From Lithobates sylvaticus (lineage: Eukaryota > Chordata > Amphibia > Anura > Ranidae), in assembly GCA_028564925.1 (NCBI GenBank), contig CM053030.1, positions 375,318,945 to 375,382,944 of the forward strand: a stretch of 64,000 bases of DNA. Reading direction: 5' to 3'. Below, in pieces: positions 1-9,604 of this stretch. A model generated the notes under the pieces. It was not told the origin of the DNA and did not search any database. It worked only from the letters and a program-made list of their open reading frames with translations. How positions within the stretch are numbered: the first letter of the stretch is position 1; each line of letters starts with the position of its first letter. A program made the translations under genes and the position numbers.

Positions 1-314
1 GTATTTTTTGTATACAGTACTGTTATCTGTAAGATTACAGTACTGTATGTGTGTTGTGTTTTTAAACTTTTTTAAATTTGGCGCCGATCTCCGCTCCCGT
101 GCGTCGGAACGTCGCAGGGAACGGAGACCGGCACTGTGTGAATCGAGCGAGCGGACGGCTCGCTCACACAGCGGGGAGACATCGCAGGATCCAGGGGAAA
201 AGGTAAGTAACTTCCCCCCTGCATCCTGCACGCAAGCCCGAGCCTGGCTCGGGGTTACCGCTCCTGGTACAAAAAGCTGGACCCGAGCCAGGCTCGGGGT
301 TACCGCTAGGGAGG
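1..314. repeat. Fragment of a GC-rich interspersed repeat with a palindromic direct repeat
   Basis: A 26-bp motif containing GAGCCTGGCTCGGGGTTACC occurs at 237-262 and again, with one change, at 282-307, a 45-bp spacing. Each copy holds the palindrome CCGAGCC(T/A)GGCTCGG. The stretch then runs directly into a TTAA element. Motifs of this type are common in ranid non-autonomous DNA transposons (from memory, not checked). The left end lies outside the window. Reading frames here show no recognisable domain. Confidence 0.45.
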
Positions 315-761
315 TTAAAGTGATTGTAAGGGTTTTTAAATAACAAACATGTCATACTTACCTCCACTGTGCAGCTCGTTTTGCACAGAGTGGCCCTGAA
401 ACTCGTTTTCTGGGGTCCCCCGACAGCTCCTCCTCCTCCCCACATCAGATAACCCTCTAGGAGAAGTGCTCTCTCTTTACCTTGCGTGTGCGCTCCTGAG
501 TCCATCATTTGGCGTCCATAGCCGCCGAATGTATGTCTCGGCCCTGCCCCCAGCGCCTGCGTCATTGGATTTCATTGACAGCAGCCGGAGCCAATGGCTG
601 CACTGCTATCAATCTATCCACTCAAGAGTCAAGAACCCCGGGCAGGGGGACAGCACATCCCTGCCGGGTGAATTCCAGGGCTCAGGTAAGTAAATCGGGG
701 GGCGGTCACTACCAGGTGTTTTTTCATCTTAATGCATAGGATGGGTTTACAACCCCTTTAA
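315..761. mobile_element. TTAA-flanked MITE (piggyBac- or Kolobok-like)
   Basis: The element is bounded by TTAA at 315-318 and 758-761. The left end reads TTAAAGTGATTGTAAGGGTT and the reverse complement of the right end reads TTAAAGGGGTTGTAAACCC, so the termini are imperfect inverted repeats. The interior is GC-rich and non-coding. A TTAA target site fits piggyBac or Kolobok superfamilies, and no transposase is present to decide between them. Confidence 0.65.
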
Positions 762-1240
762 CACAACTGGCTAGACACATGAATGGTAAATTCCATATAG
801 TTTTCCTTCCCATGTCTAATAACTGCTCACACATTGTTAAAGGCTGAGGTTTTTAGAACACTATTTATGCTTGACTATTTCAGATAGGCCTAAAATAATA
901 TTTAAAAAACAATCAGCCCGTGTATAGGTGATAATGGTGGGTGATCATAATAAGGCTAGAGCAATGGTTAATGTGTTTAGTTCAATGTTCTTGTAGACAC
1001 TTTTTTAAAGAAGCACAGCACAGCTAATGCTGTTTAGGCTAATATCATGGCTATTTTTCACCCAAGATAAATATTTAGTCCACCATGAAAATAATGACTA
1101 TTTTGATTGACTGGAGCTCACTGAAAAAAATGAAAGTAACAATATTCATTTAAAATATTTTCCTGAAACACTGAATTGCCTGTAGAGAATATTGCAAGGA
1201 AACATCTCTGTCTCATTAGCACCATGGGAAAAATTGTATG
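762..1240. other. AT-rich stretch, no feature recognised
   Basis: No open frame with recognisable content, no terminal repeats and no tandem structure were seen. It looks like ordinary intergenic or intronic sequence. Confidence 0.5.
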
Positions 1241-2016
1241 TGCACATCAACCAGACTGTAACACAGCCAGAGGTTCAGAACGCACAAGATGCACAGACAA
1301 ATGAGTCCCTCAAATACGTGTTTTTATAAAGGCTAGAACAAATAAATGGCTTTTCAGGGTAGAATTCAGACCACTAAAGTAATAAGCTATTCCTTTCTAT
1401 GAGACTATTTATAGCAGGAGTAACTGCCACTGAAGGAAACAAAACGAACCTGATCATTCACTATCTATTTTCTCTAATGCTTTTCTGGAAGTTCAAAACC
1501 ATCGTCCTTTATATTCCCAGGGGGGGACTACATAAAAGGGCTAAAAAAATATGTAGTTTTGCTTACAGAGGCTTTTATTCTATTTGAGGTTGGGGATAAT
1601 TTAGGAAAGCTGGGATCTTTTTAAAGACAATTTTGGGGGGGGGGGGGGGGGAGCCTTTATGCTCACATTATGCATGTTTCCAACCTTAATCAGGAGAGGA
1701 ACTGCATTTCCCAACAGAGGAATGCTCTAAGGGCGTTTTGTGTTCAATCAAAGAAAAGTTGATCATAGCCAAAATATTTTTTTTATAAGAGTACTGTTGG
1801 ACGCAATGTGGGCACAGTAACCTGATTGTAACACAGCTAGAGGTCCAGAGCACACAAAATACACAGACATACGAGTCCTCCAAACAGGTGTTGTTGTAAA
1901 GGCTAAAACAAATACAGTGCCTTGAAAAAGTATTCATACCCCTTGACATTTTCCACATTTTGTCATGTTACAACCAAAAAGGTAAATGTATTTTATTGGG
2001 ATTTTATGTGATAGAC

Positions 2017-2622
2017 CAGGGGTCTCCAAACGGTGGCCCGGGGGCCAGGTGTGGCCCTTTGCTTGCTTTTATGTGGCCCTTGGGGGAATGATACTAACAA
2101 TGGGACATAATCAATACCCCCCACTCACACCAATAAAGGGACACAATTTCTCCCAATTACACCAAAGATGGGGCACTATTCCCCCCCAATGATACCAACG
2201 ATGGGGCACATTTTCTCCCAATGACACCAATAATAAGACCCAATGACACCAATGATGGGGCACAATTCCCCCAATGACACCAATGATGGGGGCACAATTC
2301 CCCCAATGACACCAATGATGAGGGCACAATTTGTCCCAATGACACCAACAATGGGGAACAATTTCTTCCAAAGACACCAATAATGGGGTCCAATGACACC
2401 AATGATAGGGGACAATTCCTCCAAGTGATTCCAACAATGGGGCACAATTTCTCCCAATGACACCAATGATGGGGCACAATTACTCCCACTGAGACAAACA
2501 ATGAGGCATTCATTTTCTCTCAATGTCGGGACCATTTCTACTCCCAATGGCCACAGTCTGGCCCCCCTAAAACTTGAAGGACAGTAAATTGGCCCTTTGG
2601 TTGGAAAGTTTGGAGACCCCTG
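2017..2622. mobile_element. Non-autonomous hAT element with internal minisatellite
   Basis: The ends are CAGGGGTCTCCAAAC and GTTTGGAGACCCCTG, flanked by an exact 8-bp duplication TGATAGAC at 2009-2016 and 2623-2630. This is the hAT signature. The element sits inside the left terminal repeat of the surrounding Tc1-like transposon and is therefore younger. From about 2090 to 2520 the interior is a degenerate tandem array of roughly 30-36 bp units built on CAATGACACCAATGATGGGG. Long minus-strand frames across this array, full of Trp-Cys-His repeats, are artefacts of the tandem structure. Confidence 0.92.
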
Positions 2623-2896
2623 TGATAGACCAACACAAAGTGGCATATAATTATGAAGTGGAAGGAAATGATAAATGGTTTTCCATTTTTTTTTACAAAT
2701 AAATATGTGAAAAGTTTGGCATGCATTTTATTCAACCCCCTTTACTCTGATACCCCTAACTAAAATCTAGTGGAACAAATTGCCTTCAGAAGTCACCTTA
2801 TTAGTAAATAGAGTTCACCTGTGTGTAATTTAATATAAGTATAAATACAGCTGTTCTGTGAAGTTTCTAAGAGAACCTTAGTGAACAAACAGCATC

Positions 2897-3901
2897 GTGA
2901 AGGCCAATGAACACACCAGACAGGTCAGGATAAAGTTGTGGAGAAGTTTAAAGCAGGGTTAGGTTATAAAAAAAAAATATCTCAAGCTTTGAACATCTCA
3001 TGGAACCCTGTTCAATCCATCATCGGAAAATGGAAAGAGTATGGCACAACTGCAAACCTACCAAGACATGGCCATCCACCTAAACTGACAGGCTGAGCAA
3101 GGAGAGCATTAATCAGAGAAGCAGCCAAGAGGCCCATGGTAACTCTGGAGGAGCTGCAGAGATCCACAGCTCAGGTAGGAGAATCTGTCCACAGGACAAC
3201 TTTTAGTCGTGTACTCCACAAATCTGGCCTTAATGGAAAAGTGGCAACAAGAAAGCCATTGTTGAAAGAAGTCCTGTTTGCAGTTTGCAAGAAGCCATGT
3301 GAGGGACACAGCAAACATGTGGAAGAAGGTGCTCTAGTCAGATAAGACCAACATTGAACTTTTTGGCCTAAAAGCAAAATGCGATGTGTGGTGGAAAACT
3401 AACACTGCACATCACCCTGAAAACACCATCCCCACCGTGAAACACGGTGGTGACAGGATCATGTTGTGGGGATGCTTTCCTTCAGCAGGGACAGAGAAGC
3501 TGGTCAGAGTTGATAGGAAGATGGATGGAGCCAAATACAGGGCAATCTTAGACGAAAACCTGTTAGAGCCCTCTCAAATACTTGAGACTGGGGCAGAGGT
3601 TACCTTCCAGCAGGACAATGACCCTAAACATACAGCCAGCTACAATGGAATGGTTTAGATCAAAGCATATTCATGTGTTAGAATGGCCCAGTCAAAGTCC
3701 AGACCTAAATTCAATTGAGAATCTGTGGCAAGACTTGAAAATTGCTGTTCACAGATGCTCTCTATCCAATCTGAGCTTGAGCTATTTTTCAAAGAAGAAT
3801 GGGCAAAAATGTAATTTTCTAGATGTGCAAAGCTGGTAAAGACATCCCCAAAAAGATTTGCAGCTGTAATTGCAGGGAAAGGTGGTTCTACAAAGTATTG
3901 A
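2897..3901 (+). pseudogene. Tc1-like transposase, degenerate
   Basis: This is the remnant of a DDE transposase that would bind the terminal repeats through an N-terminal paired-like helix-turn-helix and cut at TA. By comparison with the remembered family, the expected start has become GTG at 2897-2899 and an early base change disrupts the frame. Recognisable pieces are VTLEELQRSTAQVGES (from 3139), PTVKHGGDRIMLWGCF (about 3430-3480), the second catalytic block [13 protein letters not shown] (about 3610-3650) and the third block [17 protein letters not shown] (about 3690-3740), which keeps its Glu. The stop is at about 3899-3901. Several frame changes make it non-functional. Confidence 0.88.
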
Positions 3902-4528
3902 CTCAGGGGGCTGAATACAAATGCACGACACAATTTCACATTTGTTATTTTCAATACATTTTGGAAACCATTTATCATTTTCCTTCCACTTCACAATTAT
4001 GTCCAACTTTGTGTTGGTCTATCACATAAAATCCCAATAAAATACATTTACATTTTTGGTTGTAACATGACAAAATGTGGAAACCTTCAAGGGGTATGAA
4101 TACTTTTTCAAGGCATTGTAAATGGCTTTTCAGGGTAGAATGCAGACCACTGAAGTAATAAACTATTATTTTTTATGAGACTATTAGGAGCATGAGTGAC
4201 TTTTATTGAAGAAAACTATATTAGCCTGATCATTCAATGTCTATATTTTCTAATGCTTCTCTGGAAGTTCAAAACCATCTTCCCTTACCAGTATTCTGAA
4301 ACGTGCCTACATAAAAGGGCTAAGAAATATGTGATTTTTTCTCACAGAGGCCCTTATTCTTTTTGAAATTGTGAATTATTTAGGGAAGCTAGGCTTTCCT
4401 GGAGAAAGAGACAAAAAAGTAGCATTGTGGAAAAATGTCCCTATATTCTCATTATGCGTGCTCTAAACCTTCAACCAGTAGAGAAGCTGCATTCTTGATT
4501 GCAAATGAAACAGAGGAAGCCTCTAAGG

Positions 4529-5179
4529 CAATGGTTCTCAACCTACTAGTGCCATGACCCCTTGAAAAAATTTCCCAAGTTGTGGGGCTCCTAACAGTAA
4601 AATTATTTTCGTAGCGTGGGTTGTCAGCGCCCAAGGCAAGACAAGTAATCTGTGCCCCTAACCCGCAGACATTTAGCACTCCCTGTGTCCTTTTAATGGC
4701 AACTATAATCACAGGTAGTGTTACTCACTGTGTCTCCGGCTTCATTGTATCTCCGACTTTGTGGTGTCTCGTAGCAGTGACACCTATGCCGAAATCAGGA
4801 GATAGGATCTCCTCCAGCCCCTCCCACTTCACATTCCTCACCAGTCAGCTGACCTCTAGTCTCTGCCCCCAGCCATGCCATGAACTGAATGGGCACCTGC
4901 AAAGAGGCTGAGTGGGCGGCCGAGGGCTCCAGGAACAGCCCAGGTTGGCGGCCAAAGGCTCCAGGGATAGCCCTGCTGGGCGGCTGCAAAAAGGCTGGGA
5001 GAGCGCTTCAGGAACAGCCCCGCTGAGCGGCCAAAGGCTCCAGGGATAGCCCTGCTGGGCAGCTGCAAAAAGGCTGGGAGAGCGGTGCGGGCTTCAGGAA
5101 CAGCCCAGGATTCGTTGACCCCTGACAAATCATCATTCGACCCCCGAGGAGTTCTGAATCCCCAGGTTGAGAACCACTG
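4529..5179. mobile_element. Non-autonomous hAT element (CAATGGTTCTCAACCT ends)
   Basis: The left end CAATGGTTCTCAACCT and right end AGGTTGAGAACCACTG are inverted, and an exact 8-bp duplication CTCTAAGG flanks them at 4521-4528 and 5180-5187. The element splits copy B of the tandem duplication. At about 4920-5110 it contains two tandem ~85-bp units with the shared core CAAAGGCTCCAGGGATAGCC. No transposase was recognised. Confidence 0.92.
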
Positions 5180-5305
5180 CTCTAAGGGCACTTTAGCATT
5201 CAGCTATTTAAAATTGGTTTGGCAGTTCTGGGTGTAACAACCTCAAGAAAAAGTGGATCATACTCAACTGTACTGTCGTCCATAATGTGGGTGGACAGTT
5301 TTTTT

Positions 5306-6858
5306 GGCATGATGGTTTCAGTGAATGTGGGCTTAAATTTTATGACTAAGCCTGCAATTTAAAAGTTATATTTACTATACATATTTGTTGGTTTTCTAGC
5401 AAAGTTCACTGGCATGGTTATTTGATTTAAACATTTGGATGTGATTTTAACAAGTCACAACTATTTTGTAAGGAAAATTTGGTGGTGTTTCTCATTATTT
5501 ATTAAAAATTGTATGTAAGGAATATATTTGCTTGATTATGTGTTGGGTTTGGCAGTGAGGGGGGAAGGGGATCTGTCCTGTCCCATGCCTATTTTCTCCA
5601 ATGAAGTGTGTCCCAACAAATCATCATGTGATTTTCTTGTGACTATTTTCTCCATTTCTCCATTCTTATATTTAATCCGCACCCCTTTTTTCACCAGTGG
5701 TGGCCAACCCATGGGCCGCCAAAGCTTAGGCCACTTATTGAGGGTGATGGTAAACTCACCAAAATGCAGGCAGGAGTAGTAGACACAACTGTGCTGGTTG
5801 TTTTGCTTTTCCTCCTCTACTGGGTGGGTACACTTCTCCAGTTATGTTGGGAGTGTGAGTAAAGAACAGCTTATAGTCTGTCAGGTAAAAGACAGATGAG
5901 TGCTGCCTTAGAAAGAGGTTAATTGGATCTTGAAAGAGAGGCTAACAGGGGACATTCCTATCCCCTCAACAGACATTACACTTTACTCCCCTTACCCCCC
6001 ACCCCACCACTGACAGGCATTCCTTCTCTACCCGGCTTATTGTCTCACCAACACCTCTTCTCCCCACCTAACAAATATTCCTCCCAAGGCATTTCATCCC
6101 TCTCTGACCCACCTTGCTAAAAGACATCCCACCTTAGGGGCTGCACCACACACACACTGCGCTACAACACATTGCTCCCCATCTACCTCACCTTCCCCCC
6201 TGCTGACCAACATGCCTCTCTTGTTACCTATTGTGTGACAAGCTGGGGACTGTATTTGAGGCCCTCTATATTTGCTAAGTTGTGTAGAGTTTGGATATAT
6301 TGTCAGAAATATTTAGCATATATTTGAATCTACTACTTAGCACATTTTAATGATACAAACATAATTAAGACCTAAAGGCAAACACGATAACCAAGAGCAC
6401 TCTCAGCAAGATTTTTCTATATAAAGAAACAGCTGAAATCTATGTCTCTGACAACCCTTTGCGCACTACACTGATCACAGGTGTGTTTCCATGGTAACTG
6501 ATCAGTTGTCGTTCTCTCTAGGATTCGCCTCTGAGAGAGTCTATAACACAAACCAAGTTGTTTCAGTGTCTTATGTTATTCAGAAACATCTCCACACATA
6601 GCTACGTCTTGTGCAGAGATACTGTACTGGTCTATTTCTTGCATTTTCTGTTTTACACTTCCAAACCCAGGTATATACTGTATATACATAGTTTTCATTG
6701 TAGCCTTGACTAATGAGAGGATTGCAGGCACAGGTCATGCTCTCTTTGTGTTAAAACCACCTGTGTTATGTGTTTCAGTGGTTGTCATTAGGATGCATAA
6801 GGCACTTGGCGCCATCTAGTGAATATTCAGGCTCCCTACACACTTTGCACAAGCTATT
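5306..6858. other. No gene recognised; unique-looking sequence
   Basis: The stretch includes a pyrimidine-rich block near 5980-6120 and a short TATA-rich run near 6670-6690. A CTCF-like GCGCCATCTAGTG motif lies at 6809-6821. The short frames do not resemble any family I know. Confidence 0.5.
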
Positions 6859-7770
6859 TTAACCACTTGAGGTCCGGGCCATAGCCGAATGACGGCTACA
6901 GCGCAGACCTCAATTTCCGGGAGGCCGTCGTAGGACGTCCTCCCCTCTGCATGCTCCTGTGATCACTGAGTCTCGGAGACTCGGATGATCACCGATCCTA
7001 GTAAGGGGCGGGTCCCCGCTCCTTACCATGTGATCAGCTGTCAGCCAATGACAGCTGATCACATGATGTAAACAAAAGCTCAGTGATCGTTTTTTTTTCT
7101 CTTCGCGCTGACAGAGTGAGGAGAAAAAAAAGCTGATCACCGGCTTATGTTAAAGGGACATCGGTCCCCAAGGGGAAGGAGGCACATCTGCCTCCTCTGT
7201 GCAATTTAGTACCCCCTGCCAGTGTCACCTGTCATTGTGCCCATAGTGCCCACAGTGCCACCTATCAATACCCACAAGTGCCACTTATCAATGACCACCA
7301 GTGATGCCAATCAGTGCCACCTAGCAGTGCTGCCTATCAGTGTAAGCAATCAGTGCCCATCACTGCCACCCATCAGTGCCCATCGCTGCCGCCCATCAGT
7401 GCCCATCGCTGCTGCCCATCAGTGCCCATCGTTGCCACCTATCGGTGCCCATCGCTGCCGCTTTATCAGCATACATCAATGAAGGAGAAAATGTACCTGT
7501 TTGCAAAATTTTATAACAAAATATAAAAAAATATAATATTTTTTTTTTAAATTCTGTCTTTTAAATTTTTTTTAACAAAAAATAAAAACCGCAGAGGTGA
7601 TCAAATACCATCAAAAGAAAGCTCTATTTGTGGGGAAAAAAATATAAAAATGTCATGTGGGTACAGTGTAGCATGACCACGCAATTGTCATTCAAAGTGC
7701 GAAAGCGCTGAAAGCTGAAAATTGGTCTGGACAGGAGGGGGGTTTAAGTGCCCTGTAAGCAAGTAACTAA
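6859..7770. mobile_element. TTAACCACTT-type long non-autonomous repeat
   Basis: The left end at the TTAA (6859) reads AACCACTTGAGG, and the right end is a degraded form of AAGCAAGTGGTTAA near 7770. The interior matches other copies in this window in the conserved motif of CAAATACCATCAAAAGAAAGCTC followed by a block near CATGACCACGCAATTGTCA. At about 7205-7480 it contains a tandem array on CAGTGCCCATCGCTGCC. TTAA flanks suggest a piggyBac- or Kolobok-type origin. There is no transposase. Confidence 0.7.
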
Positions 7771-8540
7771 GCCAAGTTCCTCAATGATGTCTGGATATTT
7801 TTTTTTATGTTTTTTGTTGCAAAATAGCTCATTATAATGTGTTGTGTTAACTCTTAGATATCCTTACTATTTTATACCTTGTGTAATCAATATCCTTCTT
7901 TGTGAGAAATATGGCACTTGTGGACAATTTTCCTTTGTGATTGGATAGGCGCGTGGAGCCGTCATGTACAGACTCAATACTTCCAATTTGCTGCTACTTG
8001 GCTCCACCTCTTCATCAGACTGAGGTAGGAATTGCAACCCAGGGGAACCCTTGTCCAAATGGAGGGGGGACATCTAAAATGCTGGATTATTTAATTGAAG
8101 ATGTAGTTATACTTTATGTGTATGTATTGAAGATTTTTCTGTACACAAGATATTTTCTGTAAAAAGTTTTTGACATGTGTTCCTTTATCTATTCATGAAT
8201 CATGACACCACACCATTTCCTGAAGAAGCCACCTGGCAAAACATGTTGAAATAAAGGCATGGAAACAGTAATGTTACAATAAAAATATTGCTCCTTGTAC
8301 TTTGGACATCAATATTTTGTATACAATGCTTTTATCCTCTTTTTAACTTATTTGTATAAATAAAAATGTATTCTTTTAATAATTGTTCTTGTTCCTTGAA
8401 TATGTACAGATTGCACCTATAAAGTCCCACATCTCTTCCCTCTCTCTACTGTTTACACTTCCAAGATGAACCATTGCAGCACATTTAGTCCTTCAGTTGA
8501 TATGTTCATTTTAACAAACGTTTTTTTTTTTTTGTTAGTG
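7771..8540. other. Unassigned sequence with a retroelement-tail-like motif
   Basis: No terminal repeats or domains were found. At about 8218-8265 the sequence CTGAAGAAGCCACCTGGCAA leads into AAAACATGTTGAAATAAAGG. A related GAAGCC...GAAACATG motif appears in the palindrome near 47940-47965. Motifs of this shape recur in amphibian retroelement tails, but I cannot name the family. Confidence 0.3.
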
Positions 8541-8905
8541 CATACCTCCCAACATTTTGAGATGGGAATGAGGGGCACCTACTAACAAACGTATGTAGGC
8601 ATAGGACACGCCCCCTGCCACACCCCCTTAAAGGAGAATTAACCAAAAAAAAGGTTAATTAAATCCACAAGTGCTTTTTTTAACCACTACTATTCCTTTA
8701 TATTGGCTTTTAAAATGTACAAATGCAGCAATTTAGAAATTGGATGAAAGGGTTAGCACTAGGAAACACTTTTTGAAAGTTAAAAAGTGCATTTTATATA
8801 CAACTATATAGATCAGACCAATATGAGGGACAAATGAGGAGGAAAGAGGGACATTGCTCCAAATCAGGGACAGTCCCTCGAAATCAGGCACAGTTGGGAG
8901 GTATG
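8541..8905. mobile_element. CATACCTCCCAAC MITE, copy 1 (6-bp TSD)
   Basis: The ends are CATACCTCCCAAC and its inverse GTTGGGAGGTATG, flanked by TTAGTG at 8535-8540 and 8906-8911. Two related copies are at 20329-20692 (opposite orientation) and 29214-29588. The interior shares ATGAGGGACAAATGAG and the tail CAGGGACAGTCCCTC. A 6-bp duplication is shorter than the usual 8 bp of hAT, so the superfamily is uncertain. Confidence 0.85.
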
Positions 8906-9068
8906 TTAGTGTATTTCCTGTTGTAAGAGTTATAATGTCAGAATGGGAATACAAAGTAACAGTGGAATTTAAAAAAAACAAAACAAAGAAACCCCTATTT
9001 ACTGTATGTGTATAACCAAAGTTTTCTCAGCATTGTAGGGAGTCATTTCAGGTGAATCATGCAGGCTA

Positions 9069-9604
9069 TTTAATGTCCCTGTAAGATTGGTCCCTGTAAG
9101 TAAACCCACTCTCATCCTTTCTAAACTACTGCAATATTGGTTATCTAGAAGGATATACATACATGCCTCCTGCATGTATACTTATCTGTCAAATGTCTCC
9201 CCTCTGTCTGCTATGAGACCCGAAAAACTGCAGATTTTGTGTGTGGGTCTGTTTTCCAGGGCTCAGTGGGTGGAGTTGTGATGTTAGACTCCCCGCCCAC
9301 CTCTACACTCCCTTATCAACATGCATTTTGCCCCCGTGTATTTCTTACACTGAACTTCTGCTATGATCTCTTAGGCTAGTGCACGAGATATGTAAATCAC
9401 CTGTCACTCACAGCAAGGGGGAGGATTTGACAAAGTTTTTCTCAGTTTGTCAAGATTTATCTCACTGAACAATAAAAGAGGATTGCTCAGAGCTGCACTA
9501 ACTCTTTGTGGCAAGACTGGGCTCAAATGATAGGAAATCCTATACTGTACATTATGACATCAAAAAAAATAAAATATATTTTTCAGGGTTTACATCCACT
9601 TTAA
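9069..9604. mobile_element. Probable TTAA MITE with clear right end
   Basis: The right end GGGTTTACATCCACTTTAA at 9586-9604 is the typical inverted terminus of ranid TTAAAGTGG elements. A TTAA at 9069-9072 followed by a GTAAGTAAACCCACTC block near 9095-9112 could be the left end, but it matches less well. Its right TTAA is also the left TTAA of the next element. Confidence 0.4.

Larger units (their letters stand above)
1915..4118 (+). mobile_element. Tc1-like DNA transposon, degenerate, carrying a nested hAT
   Basis: The left terminus starts CAGTGCCTTGAAAAAGTATT and the right end is its inverted counterpart (about 3960-4118). The element is flanked by TA at 1913-1914 and 4119-4120, the Tc1/mariner target site. 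The long terminal repeats include the stretch through ATTTTATTGGGATTTTATG. Without the nested 606-bp hAT the element is about 1.6 kb, the normal Tc1 length. It belongs to a Tc1 family I recognise from fish and frogs. It inserted into copy B of the older tandem duplication. Confidence 0.93.
1241..5305. repeat. Ancient tandem duplication (~0.6 kb unit), second copy split by transposons
   Basis: Copy A lies at about 1241-1820. Copy B starts at about 1820 and continues at 4119-4528 and 5180-5305. Shared landmarks in order are a motif reading TGTAACACAGC, then GCACAAGATGCACAGAC (A) against GCACACAAAATACACAGAC (B), then AAATGGCTTTTCAGGGTAGA, then a stretch near TGATCATTCA, then CTCTAAGGGC, and finally a motif near GTGGGCACAG or GTGGGTGGACAG. 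Copy B is interrupted exactly by a Tc1-like element and by a hAT element. The copies are clearly diverged, so the duplication is old and predates both insertions. No coding content is recognised. Confidence 0.6.

Noticed and set aside
2111-2646. Three overlapping minus-strand frames rich in WCHW and GVIG
   Set aside because: They are translations of the hAT internal minisatellite. The same repetitive peptide appears in more than one frame.
7222-7526. Frames rich in Pro-Ile-Ser-Ala-His
   Set aside because: They come from the CAGTGCC tandem array inside a TTAACC repeat and have no domain.
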